Shown piece after piece: positions 36,819 to 44,411 of a DNA stretch of 64,000 nt (the stretch's first letter is position 1; the number at the start of each line of letters is the position of its first letter). A program made the position numbers and the translations under genes. This DNA is from Streptomyces sp. NP-1717. GTDB lineage: Bacteria; Actinomycetota; Actinomycetes; Streptomycetales; Streptomycetaceae. The stretch covers positions 30,425-94,424 of the forward strand of contig NZ_JAAPBF010000005.1 of the NCBI RefSeq assembly GCF_022695985.1, in the 5' to 3' direction. Under the pieces are notes generated by a model. The model did not search any database. It had not been told where the DNA came from and saw nothing but the letters and a program-made list of their open reading frames with translations.

Positions 36819-36848
36819 ATTCGGTGCGAGATGCAAGGCGGATTGGTC
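36819..36848 (-). promoter_or_regulatory. SigK-type promoter of the molybdopterin oxidoreductase/fasciclin operon
   Basis: On the minus strand GACCAATCC (36848-36840) and CGAAT (36823-36819) are separated by 16 bases. The same two boxes with identical spacing lie before the FAD oxidase operon and before sigK. The -10 box ends 7 bases before GTG 36811. Confidence 0.78.
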
Positions 36849-36899
36849 CATCACCCGAAGGAATTAAAAGTAGGACTGGCAGAAGAAAGATCGCTCCAC

Positions 36900-36929
36900 G
36901 ACCAATCCATCGGCCGCCGTGGCTCGAAT
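36900..36929 (+). promoter_or_regulatory. SigK-type promoter of the FAD oxidase/lipid methyltransferase operon
   Basis: GACCAATCC (36900-36908) and CGAAT (36925-36929) are separated by 16 bases. The expected transcript start is near 36936, leaving a leader of about 38 nt that contains the GGAGGG ribosome site of the oxidase gene. Confidence 0.78.
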
Positions 36930-36973
36930 CCTCCCTGAGGGGCTGTGCCCGAAACCGCGTCGGAGGGAATCGT

Positions 36974-38281
36974 ATGAGTGGGGAAGGCCCGCGCCTGCGT
37001 ACCGCGGTCGTGGGTGGCGGAGTCGCCGGACTGACCGCCGCCTACGTACTGCGGCGCTCGCACGAGGTGTCGCTGTACGAGGCGGACGAGCGTCTCGGCG
37101 GCCACGCCCACACCCACGACCTGATGTCGTCGGACGGCCGGACACAGAGTGTCGACTCCGGGTTCATCGTCCACAACGAACGCACCTATCCGCTGCTGCT
37201 GCGGCTCTTCCGCGAACTGGGCGTCACCACCCAGGAGTCGGAGATGAGCATGTCCGTGCGGTGCGACGGCTGCGGACTCGAATACGCGGGTGCCCGGGGG
37301 CTGCCCGGCCTGTTCCCGCGCCCCGGCCATGTCCTGCGCGGGCGGTATCTGCGGATGCTCACCGAGGTGCCCGCCTTCCACCGCAGGGCACGACGGCTGC
37401 TCGCGGACGACGAGGACCCCACGTACGACGCGTCCGGGCCCCGTCCCGACGAGACCATGACGCTGGGGCGTTTCGTCGTGGACGGCGGGTTCTCGCCGTA
37501 CTTCGTGTCCCACTTCCTGACACCGCTCGTCTCGGCCGTCTGGTCCTGCGACGCCGGAACGGCCCTGCGCTACCCGGCCCGCTACCTCTTCCGCTTCCTG
37601 GACCACCACGGTCTGCTGTCCGTCAGCGGCTCACCGGTCTGGCGCACGGTCAGCGGCGGATCGCGCGAGTACGTCGAACGGATCGGCAAACAGCTCGACG
37701 CCGTCCACACGGCGGCCCCGGTCCGGTCCGTACGGCGCGGCCCGCGCGGCGTCGAGGTCACCACGGCCGACGGCTCCACGCGGCGTTACGACTCGGTCGT
37801 CGTCGCCGTCCACCCCGACCAGGCCCTGCGGCTGCTGGCCGACCCCACCGACGACGAACGGCGGGTGCTCGGCGCCTTCCGCTACTCGCGCAACGCCACC
37901 GTGCTGCACACCGACACGAGCGTGCTGCCCCGCAGCCCGCGCGCCCGCGCCTCCTGGAACCTGACCATGCCGTCCTGCGAGGCGGACGCCGGCCGCGTAC
38001 GGGTCAGTTACGACATGAACCGGCTGCAACGCCTCGACGCCCCCGAGAACTTCGTGGTGTCGCTGAACGGCGCCGACCGCGTCGGCGAGGACCGCGTGCT
38101 CGCCCGGATGACGTACGAACACCCCGTCTACACACCGGAGTCGGTGGCCGCCCAGCGCCGGCTGCCCGGGCTGGGCGGGCCCGTCACGGCGTACGCCGGG
38201 GCGTACCACGGGTGGGGATTCCACGAGGACGGCTGCCGCTCGGGTGTCGAGGCCGCCGCCGCGCTGGGAGTGACCTGGTGA
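36974..38281 (+). CDS. FAD-dependent amine-oxidase-like oxidoreductase
   Basis: The 435-aa flavoprotein opens with the dinucleotide-binding fold VVGGGVAGLTAAYVL and the second FAD contact LYEADERLGGHAHT, and ends with a typical FAD-binding tail (GWGFHEDGCRSGVEAAAAL). It matches the Rv0449c group, encoded next to cyclopropane-synthase-like enzymes in many bacteria. It could oxidise or desaturate a fatty-acyl chain made or modified by the operon. ATG 36974 has GGAGGG 6 nt upstream. It is the first gene of a five-gene operon in which every junction overlaps by four bases. Confidence 0.93.
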   Translation: MSGEGPRLRTAVVGGGVAGLTAAYVLRRSHEVSLYEADERLGGHAHTHDLMSSDGRTQSVDSGFIVHNERTYPLLLRLFRELGVTTQESEMSMSVRCDGCGLEYAGARGLPGLFPRPGHVLRGRYLRMLTEVPAFHRRARRLLADDEDPTYDASGPRPDETMTLGRFVVDGGFSPYFVSHFLTPLVSAVWSCDAGTALRYPARYLFRFLDHHGLLSVSGSPVWRTVSGGSREYVERIGKQLDAVHTAAPVRSVRRGPRGVEVTTADGSTRRYDSVVVAVHPDQALRLLADPTDDERRVLGAFRYSRNATVLHTDTSVLPRSPRARASWNLTMPSCEADAGRVRVSYDMNRLQRLDAPENFVVSLNGADRVGEDRVLARMTYEHPVYTPESVAAQRRLPGLGGPVTAYAGAYHGWGFHEDGCRSGVEAAAALGVTW

Positions 38282-39030
38282 GCGCCGCCGTTCCCGCGCT
38301 CTACCCGTGCACCGTCACCCATGTGCGGACCGCGCCGCGCCGCTACGACCTGCGGTTGCGCACCTACATGTGGCTGATCGACCCCGACCGCCCGCCCCGG
38401 CTCCCCCGGTTGCTCAGTCCGCTGGCCCGCTTCGATGCCCGCGACCACTTCGGCGGTGCGTCACCGACGATCCGCGCCGGACTCGAGACGTATCTCGCGT
38501 CGCGCGGCGTGGAGCTGGCCGGCGGGCGGGTGGTGATGCTCGCGCACGCCCGCGTCCTCGGGCACGTCTTCAACCCGCTGACCCTGTACTGGTGTCACGG
38601 GCCGGGCGGCGAACCGCTCTGTGTCGTGGCCGAGGTGCACAACACCTACGGCGAGCGGCACTGCTATCTCCTTCGGCCCGGCGACCGGGCCGAGGGAGCG
38701 GACGACAGCACCTTCCGGGTGGACAAGGAGCTGTACGTCTCGCCCTTCTTCCCCGTCGACGGCGGCTACCGGATGCGGCTTCCCGAACCGGGGGAGCGGC
38801 TGGGGCTGACGGTCCATCTGGAACGGGACGGGGGAAGGCCGTTCACCGCGACCGTACGCGGCGTGCGGCGCGCGGCGACCCCCTGGACGCTGCTGCGGAC
38901 CGTGCTGCGTCACCCGCTGTCCACCGCCGTCGTCTCCGCCGGTATCCGCTACCACGGCATCCGTCTCTACCTGCGCGGCCTTCCTGTGCGGCCCCGTCCC
39001 CTACACCGCCCCCAGGAGGGTGTGAAATGA
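38278..39030 (+). CDS. DUF1365 family protein
   Basis: The 250-aa product belongs to DUF1365, recognised by the start LYPCTVTHVRTAPRRYDLRLRTYMWLID, the segment VLGHVFNPLTLYWCHG and VHNTYGERHCYLL. The biochemical role is unknown; the family almost always neighbours an FAD oxidase and a cyclopropane-fatty-acid synthase homologue, and the orthologue in M. tuberculosis is Rv0448c. GTG 38278 overlaps the previous stop by GTGA. No transmembrane helices are evident. Participation in modifying membrane acyl chains is inferred from context. Confidence 0.92.
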   Translation: MSAAVPALYPCTVTHVRTAPRRYDLRLRTYMWLIDPDRPPRLPRLLSPLARFDARDHFGGASPTIRAGLETYLASRGVELAGGRVVMLAHARVLGHVFNPLTLYWCHGPGGEPLCVVAEVHNTYGERHCYLLRPGDRAEGADDSTFRVDKELYVSPFFPVDGGYRMRLPEPGERLGLTVHLERDGGRPFTATVRGVRRAATPWTLLRTVLRHPLSTAVVSAGIRYHGIRLYLRGLPVRPRPLHRPQEGVK

Positions 39031-40355
39031 GCGTGCACGTCTCCCCGCCGTCGCCGACCTCGCCGGAGCCTCCGGCGGCCGCGACGGCGTCCGCGGCCGG
39101 CGCGGATGCCATGACGGCGTCCACGTCCGCCGTGGACGCGCGGCGCTGGCCGGACGTGGCCCGGCCGCCCCGCGCCTCGTGGCCGCGTACTGCCGTCGCC
39201 GAGCGCATCGTCCGCCGCGCACTGGCCCGGCTGGCACTGCGGGTCAGGCTCGGGGAGGACGAGACCCTGGGCCTCGGCGGACCGCTGATGGTCGTACGCG
39301 ATCCGCACGCGTTCTTCCGGCGGATCGGGGCCACCGGCCTGATCGGCTTCGGCGAGTCGTACATGGCGGGCGAGTGGGACTCCGACGATCTCGTCGGCGT
39401 CCTGACCGTCCTCGCCGAGAACGCGGCCGTCCTCGTCCCCGCCCCGCTCCAACGGCTGCGCCGTGTCTGGGCGTTGAAGCGGCCCGACGCGCAGCGCAAC
39501 ACCCCCGAGGGATCGCGCGACAACATCAGCCACCACTACGACCTGTCGAACGAGCTGTTCGCGCTCTTCCTGGACGAGACCCTCTCGTACTCCTCCGCCC
39601 TCTTCCGCGGATTCCCCGCCGACCGGACGCTGCTCCCCGCCGCCCAGCACCGCAAGATCGACCGGCTCCTCGACGAGGCGCGGGTGGGACCCGGGACGCG
39701 GCTGCTCGAAATCGGCACCGGCTGGGGCGAGCTGGCCATACGGGCCGCCGCGCGCCGGGCGCACGTGGTCACCGTGACCCTCTCGGAGGAGCAGAAGTCC
39801 CTCGCCGAGGAACGGATCAGAGCCGCCGGCCTGGAGGACCGGGTGACCGTGCTGCTGTGCGACTACCGCGCGGTGCGCGGCACCTTCGACGCTGTCGTCA
39901 GCGTCGAGATGATCGAGGCGGTGGGTGAGGAGTTCTGGCCGGAGTACTTCACCACACTGGACAGGCTGCTGGCCCCCGGCGGCCGGATCGCGCTCCAGGC
40001 GATCACCATGCCGCACGACCGGCTGCTCGCGTCGCGCACCACCCACACCTGGATCGGCAAGTACATCTTCCCCGGCGGGCTGATCCCGTCGGTCGAGGTG
40101 ATGGAGCAACTGACCGCCGCGCACACGTCGTTGCGGGTGGTCGAGCAGGACGGATTCGGACCGCACTACGCGCAGACGCTCCGGCTGTGGCGCGAACGGT
40201 TCGCCGAACAGGAGGCGCGGGTCGACGCGCTGGGGTTCGACGTGACGTTCCGGCGCATGTGGACCTTCTATCTCGCCTACTCCGAGGCCGGGTTCCGGTC
40301 CGGCTATCTCGACGTCCAGCAGATGGTGCTGGCCAGGGAGGGAACGACCCGATGA
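39027..40355 (+). CDS. Cyclopropane-fatty-acyl-phospholipid synthase-like methyltransferase (first copy)
   Basis: The 442-aa enzyme has an N-terminal lipid-binding domain (about 60-150) and a SAM-dependent methyltransferase domain (about 165-430). Its landmarks are NISHHYDLSNELFALFLD, SAM loop LLEIGTGWGELAIRAA and SVEMIEAVGEEFWPEYF. It is similar to UfaA1 (Rv0447c), which methylates unsaturated phospholipid acyl chains. The first 45 residues are Ala/Ser/Pro-rich and probably disordered. The start codon overlaps the DUF1365 stop (ATGA). The product could be a cyclopropane, methylene or methyl-branched chain; the sequence does not decide this. Confidence 0.94.
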   Translation: MSVHVSPPSPTSPEPPAAATASAAGADAMTASTSAVDARRWPDVARPPRASWPRTAVAERIVRRALARLALRVRLGEDETLGLGGPLMVVRDPHAFFRRIGATGLIGFGESYMAGEWDSDDLVGVLTVLAENAAVLVPAPLQRLRRVWALKRPDAQRNTPEGSRDNISHHYDLSNELFALFLDETLSYSSALFRGFPADRTLLPAAQHRKIDRLLDEARVGPGTRLLEIGTGWGELAIRAAARRAHVVTVTLSEEQKSLAEERIRAAGLEDRVTVLLCDYRAVRGTFDAVVSVEMIEAVGEEFWPEYFTTLDRLLAPGGRIALQAITMPHDRLLASRTTHTWIGKYIFPGGLIPSVEVMEQLTAAHTSLRVVEQDGFGPHYAQTLRLWRERFAEQEARVDALGFDVTFRRMWTFYLAYSEAGFRSGYLDVQQMVLAREGTTR

Positions 40356-41755
40356 CCGGAATCCGACCGGCGACGGGCAGCCGGCCCGCGCCGGTGCCAC
40401 GACCGCGCGCCGCCACGGGCGCCGCGCACCGGCTCCTGCGACTCGCCGAACAACTCCTCGGCGCCCCGCTGCCGCTGCGGCTGCGTGCCTGGGACGGCAG
40501 CGTCGCCGGTCCCGAGGGTGCCCCGGTGGTCGTCCTGCGCTCACGCCGGGCACTGCGCCGACTGGTCCGCCGGCCCGACGAACTCGGCCTGGCCCAGGCG
40601 TACATCACCGGTGAGCTCGACATCGAGGGCGACCTCACCGACGGGCTGCGCACCGTCTGGGGCGCGGCACGCGAGCGCGGGCTGCGCCCGCCGAAGCTCA
40701 CCCTGGCCGACCGGGCCCGCGCCGTCGCCGCCATGGTGCGGCTCGGCGCGGCCGGCCCGCCCCCGCCCGTACCGTCCTCCCAGGCCAGGCTCGCCGGCGC
40801 CCCGCACAGCAGGGCACGCGACCGGGCGGCGATCAGCCATCACTACGACCTCTCCAACGACTTCTACGCCCTGCTGCTGGACGAGACCATGGCGTACTCC
40901 TGCGGCTACTGGACGAAGAACGAGCACGAGCACGGCCACGAGGGCCCCGACTGCGGCGGGGGCGAGGGCGTTTGCCGACAGGGTTATGGTCCCGCCGACG
41001 CCCAGCGCGACAAGCTGGAGCTCGTCTGCCGCAAGCTCGCCCTCGCCCCCGGGGCGGCGCTGCTGGACATCGGCTGCGGCTGGGGATCCCTCGCCCTGTA
41101 CGCCGCCGAGACGTACAAGACGCGGGTCACCGCCGTGACGCTCGCCGCCGAGCAGGCGCGGTACGTGCGCGAGCAGGTCGCCGCGCGCGGACTGGCGGAG
41201 CTGGTCGAGGTGCGGCTCTCGGACTACCGTGAGATCGGGGCCGGTTCGTACGACGCGGTGTCGACCATCGAGATGGGCGAGCACGTCGGCGACGCCGACT
41301 ACCCCAAATTCACCGCCACGATCCACCGGATGCTGCGGCCCGGCGGAAGGGCGCTGGTGCAGCAGATGTCGCGGGGCTCGGTGGCGCCGGGAGGCGGGGC
41401 GTTCATCGAGTCGTACATCGCGCCCGACATGCACATGCGTCCGCTCGGCGACACCGTCTCGCTGCTGGAGGGCGCGGGGCTGGAGGTGCGGGCCGTGGAG
41501 TCGATGCGCGAGCACTACACGCGCACGATCCGGGCCTGGCACCGCACGCTGGAGGAGCAACGGGCGCGGTTCCGCGCCCTCGTGAGTGAGGAGACCGTGC
41601 GCGTCTGGCGGCTGTACCTGGTGGGCAGCGCCCTCGCCTTCGAGGAGCGCCGGATGGGAGTGGACCAGATCCTGGCCGTACGCCCTTCGGAGCGGGGGCG
41701 CAGCGGTATGCCGCCCACCCCGCTGAACTGGTACGGGGAAGGTGATCCGCGATGA
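40352..41755 (+). CDS. Cyclopropane-fatty-acyl-phospholipid synthase-like methyltransferase (second copy, with insertion)
   Basis: This 467-aa paralogue of the preceding enzyme has the same domains, with AISHHYDLSNDFYALLLDETMAYSC and SAM loop LLDIGCGWGSLALYAA. It differs by an insertion at about residues 190-214 that is rich in His, Glu, Gly and Cys (NEHEHGHEGPDCGGGEGVC) and lies next to the active-site entrance region, where it might bind a metal. The start overlaps the previous stop (ATGA). Two differing methyltransferases in one operon suggest either sequential modifications or different acyl substrates. Confidence 0.94.
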   Translation: MTGIRPATGSRPAPVPRPRAATGAAHRLLRLAEQLLGAPLPLRLRAWDGSVAGPEGAPVVVLRSRRALRRLVRRPDELGLAQAYITGELDIEGDLTDGLRTVWGAARERGLRPPKLTLADRARAVAAMVRLGAAGPPPPVPSSQARLAGAPHSRARDRAAISHHYDLSNDFYALLLDETMAYSCGYWTKNEHEHGHEGPDCGGGEGVCRQGYGPADAQRDKLELVCRKLALAPGAALLDIGCGWGSLALYAAETYKTRVTAVTLAAEQARYVREQVAARGLAELVEVRLSDYREIGAGSYDAVSTIEMGEHVGDADYPKFTATIHRMLRPGGRALVQQMSRGSVAPGGGAFIESYIAPDMHMRPLGDTVSLLEGAGLEVRAVESMREHYTRTIRAWHRTLEEQRARFRALVSEETVRVWRLYLVGSALAFEERRMGVDQILAVRPSERGRSGMPPTPLNWYGEGDPR

Positions 41756-42558
41756 ACGGATATCCGTGGGGCGCCTTCGGCCAGGGAATCGGCTTCGCGG
41801 CGCTCGCCGCGCTCGCGGTCATGCTCGTGACCTTCGCGATCGCCGTCGCCAAGGGCCTGCACCGGATCGTCGACATCGCCTGGGGGATCGGTTTCACGGC
41901 GGTGGCCGTGACCGGCTACGCCGTGTCGGCGGGGGAGGGGGACGAGGCGCGCCGGCTGCTGGTCACCGTATTGACCGCCGTCTGGGGGCTGCGGCTCGCC
42001 GTCCACATCGCCCGGCGCGGCCGGGGGCACGGCGAGGACGCGCGGTACGAGGCGATGCTCGCCAAGGCGCCGGGCAACCGGAATCTGTACGCGCTGCGCA
42101 TGGTGTATCTGCTGCAGGGGCTGCTGGTCGTGCTGGTCTCGCTGCCCGTCCAGGCCGCGCAGTACATCCCCGGCGGTCTCGGCCCGGTCGCGTACGGCGG
42201 TGCTGCGCTCTGGCTCGTCGGTGTGGTCTTCGAGGCGGTCGGCGACGCCCAGCTCGCCAGGTTCAAGGCCGATACGGCCAACAAGGGCCGGATCATGGAC
42301 CGGGGTCTGTGGAGCTGGACCCGGCATCCGAACTATTTCGGTGACTTCTGTGTGTGGTGGGGGCTGTTCCTGATCGTCTGCGACGATCCGGTGGTCGCGG
42401 CGGCGACGCTGGTGAGTCCGCTGGTGATGAGTTATCTGCTGATCGGCGGCAGCGGGAAGCGGCTGCTGGAGCGGCACATGGCACGGCGGCCGGGCTTCGC
42501 CGAGTACGCGGCCCGTACGAGTGGTTTCTTCCCGCTTCCGCCGCGCAAGGCGGACTGA
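41752..42558 (+). CDS. DUF1295 integral membrane protein (steroid-reductase-like)
   Basis: The 268-aa protein has about six transmembrane helices and the C-terminal signature of the DUF1295/5-alpha-reductase-like family: GLWSWTRHPNYFGDFCVWWGLFL and RPGFAEYAARTSGFFPLPP. The orthologue in M. tuberculosis is Rv0446c, beside sigK. Members of the wider group reduce double bonds in lipids or methylate isoprenyl groups, so it might reduce a methylene intermediate made by the upstream methyltransferases; this is inference. The ATG overlaps the previous stop (ATGA). A strong terminator follows. Confidence 0.93.
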   Translation: MNGYPWGAFGQGIGFAALAALAVMLVTFAIAVAKGLHRIVDIAWGIGFTAVAVTGYAVSAGEGDEARRLLVTVLTAVWGLRLAVHIARRGRGHGEDARYEAMLAKAPGNRNLYALRMVYLLQGLLVVLVSLPVQAAQYIPGGLGPVAYGGAALWLVGVVFEAVGDAQLARFKADTANKGRIMDRGLWSWTRHPNYFGDFCVWWGLFLIVCDDPVVAAATLVSPLVMSYLLIGGSGKRLLERHMARRPGFAEYAARTSGFFPLPPRKAD

Positions 42559-42571
42559 AGGCCGTGGAACG

Positions 42572-42617
42572 GCCGGACGGCCCGCACCCTCCGGTCATCG
42601 GGTGCGGGCCGTCCGGC
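42572..42617. terminator. Perfect 18-bp hairpin between the lipid operon and rskA
   Basis: The arms 42572-42589 and 42600-42617 are exact inverted copies with a 10-nt loop. It separates the convergent lipid operon and the anti-sigma gene and can serve both. Confidence 0.88.
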
Positions 42618-42629
42618 TGTTCGCGCCGC

Positions 42630-43391
42630 TCAGGTCGGGAAGTTCATCAGTGCCACCGGGTCGGAGGTCGGCTCCGGTGAGCCGCCCGCCGGTTCCACGG
42701 TGATCCCCATCCCCGACGCCTCCCCGACGGAACCGGCCATGAGTACCGAGTCCGACGAGCTGGAGGGGTCCATCAGACCCGCGTCCCGCATCGTGCCCTC
42801 GTCGTTGAACCAGAGCTGGTAGACCTTGCCGCCGGGCGGTTTCGGCATACCGGAGGCGATGAACGCCGCCTTGTCCTGGGCGCGTGAGACGACGACCGTG
42901 CCGGTCGCGCCGTCGGTCAGCTCACCCGTGCTGATCTTGGCGTCGGGCGCCGTGAGTACGGCGGCCAGTGCCTCGGACCGCTGCTGCGAGGCCGTCGCCC
43001 GCTCGGCGGCGTCCCGGGCCTCCTGGTGCTGCCAGACGGCGATCCCGCCGAAACCGGCCGCAGCCGCGAGGCAGGCGGCCAGCGCGAAGCGTGAGAGCGC
43101 GCGCCGCCCCGCTGCCCCGGCCCCGCCGCCGGCGCCACGGGACTCCGGTGTCACCTTCGGCGGATCCTGGCGCTCGGTGGCGATCCGCCGCAGCACCCGC
43201 GCCTTCAGCTCCGCCGGCGGTGTGACGGCCACGGCGAGTCCCAACCGCGTGGTGGTGGCGGCCAGTTCGGCGACCTCCTGGGCACAGGCCGGGCACACCT
43301 CCAGATGCCGCTCGAACGCGGCGCGCTCGTCCGCCTCCAGCGCGTGCAGCGCGTAGGCGCCGGTCAGTGTGTGCAGTTCAGCGGTGCTCAT
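42630..43391 (-). CDS. rskA: Anti-sigma factor RskA-like
   Basis: The 253-aa protein has an N-terminal anti-sigma domain with H29-L-E-V-C33-P-A-C36, the HxxxCxxC zinc motif, and one transmembrane helix at about residues 100-122 (FALAACLAAAAGFGGIAVW). An extracytoplasmic RskA domain follows (about 130-253; SGMPKPPGGKVYQLWF, PVALMNFP). It would hold the sigma factor at the membrane until a signal triggers proteolysis. Its start overlaps the sigK stop by four bases. In M. tuberculosis RskA responds to redox signals in partnership with SigK; the zinc-binding cysteines here would allow a similar response, which is inference. Confidence 0.93.
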   Translation of the reverse strand: MSTAELHTLTGAYALHALEADERAAFERHLEVCPACAQEVAELAATTTRLGLAVAVTPPAELKARVLRRIATERQDPPKVTPESRGAGGGAGAAGRRALSRFALAACLAAAAGFGGIAVWQHQEARDAAERATASQQRSEALAAVLTAPDAKISTGELTDGATGTVVVSRAQDKAAFIASGMPKPPGGKVYQLWFNDEGTMRDAGLMDPSSSSDSVLMAGSVGEASGMGITVEPAGGSPEPTSDPVALMNFPT

Positions 43392-43972
43392 GCGCTCACC
43401 CCCAGGCAGTCGCGCAGCCGGATGAGGCCGTCGCGCAGTCGTGTCTTGACCGTGCCGAGCGGCACGGAGAGCAGTTCGGCGACTTCGCGGTACGCGAGCC
43501 CCTGGTAGTAGGCGAGCGTCACCGACTCGCGCTGGAGGTCGGTCAGGGTGCGGACACAGCGCCGTACCTGCTCGCGCTCCAGCCGGGACTCGACCTGTTC
43601 GGTGACCTCGTCGAAGGCCGGTGTCCGGTCCAGGAGGGCCGCCCGGTGCTCGCGGTCGCTGGACGCCTGGGCCGAGCGGACGCGGTCCACCGCGCGCCGG
43701 TGCGCGAGGGTCAGCACCCAGGTCATACCGCTGCCACGGGACGCCTCGAAGCGCGGGGCGCTGCGCCAGACCTCGAGCAGGACCTCCTGGGTGACCTCCT
43801 CGGACTGGGCGGGGTCGCGCAGGACGGAGCGGACGAGCCCGAGCACGGGCCCGCAGACCATGTCGTACACACGGGCGAAGGCGTCCTGGTCGCCCCGGGC
43901 CACCTGGCCCAGCAATTCCTGCAGGTCCGGCCCGGCAGAAGCGGGGCCGCCGATATGCACGGCTTGTTTCAC
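43388..43972 (-). CDS. sigK: ECF RNA polymerase sigma factor, SigK-like
   Basis: The 194-aa sigma factor has region 2 (about 25-95, DAFARVYDMVCGPVLGLVRSVL to WVLTLAHRRAVDRVR) and region 4 (about 130-190, with LTDLQRESVTLAYYQGLAYREVAELLSVPLGTVKTRL as the -35-binding helix-turn-helix). It is probably the direct counterpart of mycobacterial SigK (Rv0445c), because the neighbours RskA, DUF1295, UfaA1-like, DUF1365 and FAD oxidase are the same set. It carries its own copy of the GACCAATCC-N16-CGAAT promoter, so it is autoregulated. ATG 43972 starts the gene. Confidence 0.93.
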   Translation of the reverse strand: MKQAVHIGGPASAGPDLQELLGQVARGDQDAFARVYDMVCGPVLGLVRSVLRDPAQSEEVTQEVLLEVWRSAPRFEASRGSGMTWVLTLAHRRAVDRVRSAQASSDREHRAALLDRTPAFDEVTEQVESRLEREQVRRCVRTLTDLQRESVTLAYYQGLAYREVAELLSVPLGTVKTRLRDGLIRLRDCLGVSA

Positions 43973-44007
43973 GCGGCTGTTCCTCCACGGTGCGGCGGGC
44001 GGGCACG

Positions 44008-44027
44008 CCGTCCGGCGTACCGGACGG
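44008..44027 (-). other. Hairpin at the 5' end of the predicted sigK mRNA
   Basis: CCGTCCGG (44008-44015) and CCGGACGG (44020-44027) form a perfect 8-bp stem with a 4-nt loop. If transcription starts about 7 bases after the SigK-type -10 box, the hairpin begins near nucleotide +5 of the mRNA, where it could stabilise the transcript. Confidence 0.5.
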
Positions 44028-44038
44028 TTTCACCGGGG

Positions 44039-44068
44039 ATTCGGAGCGGGGTGCGCGGCGGATTGGTC
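44039..44068 (-). promoter_or_regulatory. SigK-type promoter of sigK-rskA
   Basis: On the minus strand GACCAATCC (44068-44060) and CGAAT (44043-44039) are separated by 16 bases, identical to the two other copies at 36.8 and 36.9 kb. The leader to ATG 43972 would be about 60 nt. This implies positive autoregulation. Confidence 0.78.
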
Positions 44069-44365
44069 CGGTCCCGATCCGATCGTGTCATGGCCGAGCA
44101 AATTCGTAATATGTCCCGATCGGCGACCCGAGTGTGCGGTGCTCGTGGGCGCACATGGCGGGCGGCGCGGGAGGCTCGGAGGGGCCGACCGCCCGGGCGG
44201 CGCGGGCGGGTTCGGCGGTGCCGACCGGTTCCGGCACCGGTTCCGGCCGGGGCGACGTACCGAGCCGCGGAGGGCCGCTGCCCGTCCTCGCGGTCGTCGC
44301 GGTGCGGCTGCCGGTCACGGACGCTCCAGTCGTACCGGAATCCGTGCGACGCGGTGACCGTCGTC
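44069..44365. other. Non-coding stretch upstream of the sigK promoter
   Basis: About 300 bp between the sigK promoter and the terminator of the siderophore gene hold no convincing gene on either strand. A more AT-rich patch lies near 44095-44120. Confidence 0.5.
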
Positions 44366-44396
44366 CTCCTCGGGCGCCGGTCCGGCGCCCGAGGAG
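44366..44396 (-). terminator. Terminator of the siderophore-interacting protein gene
   Basis: CTCCTCGGGCGCCGG (44366-44380) and 44382-44396 form a 15-bp inverted repeat with almost no loop, placed 16 bp past the stop codon of the minus-strand gene. Confidence 0.72.
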
Positions 44397-44411
44397 CGAG
44401 GCACGCGGGGC

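Noticed and set aside
36818..36820. ATG 36820 as the start of the molybdopterin oxidoreductase
   Set aside because: It overlaps the -10 box of the SigK-type promoter; GTG 36811 fits a leaderless transcript.
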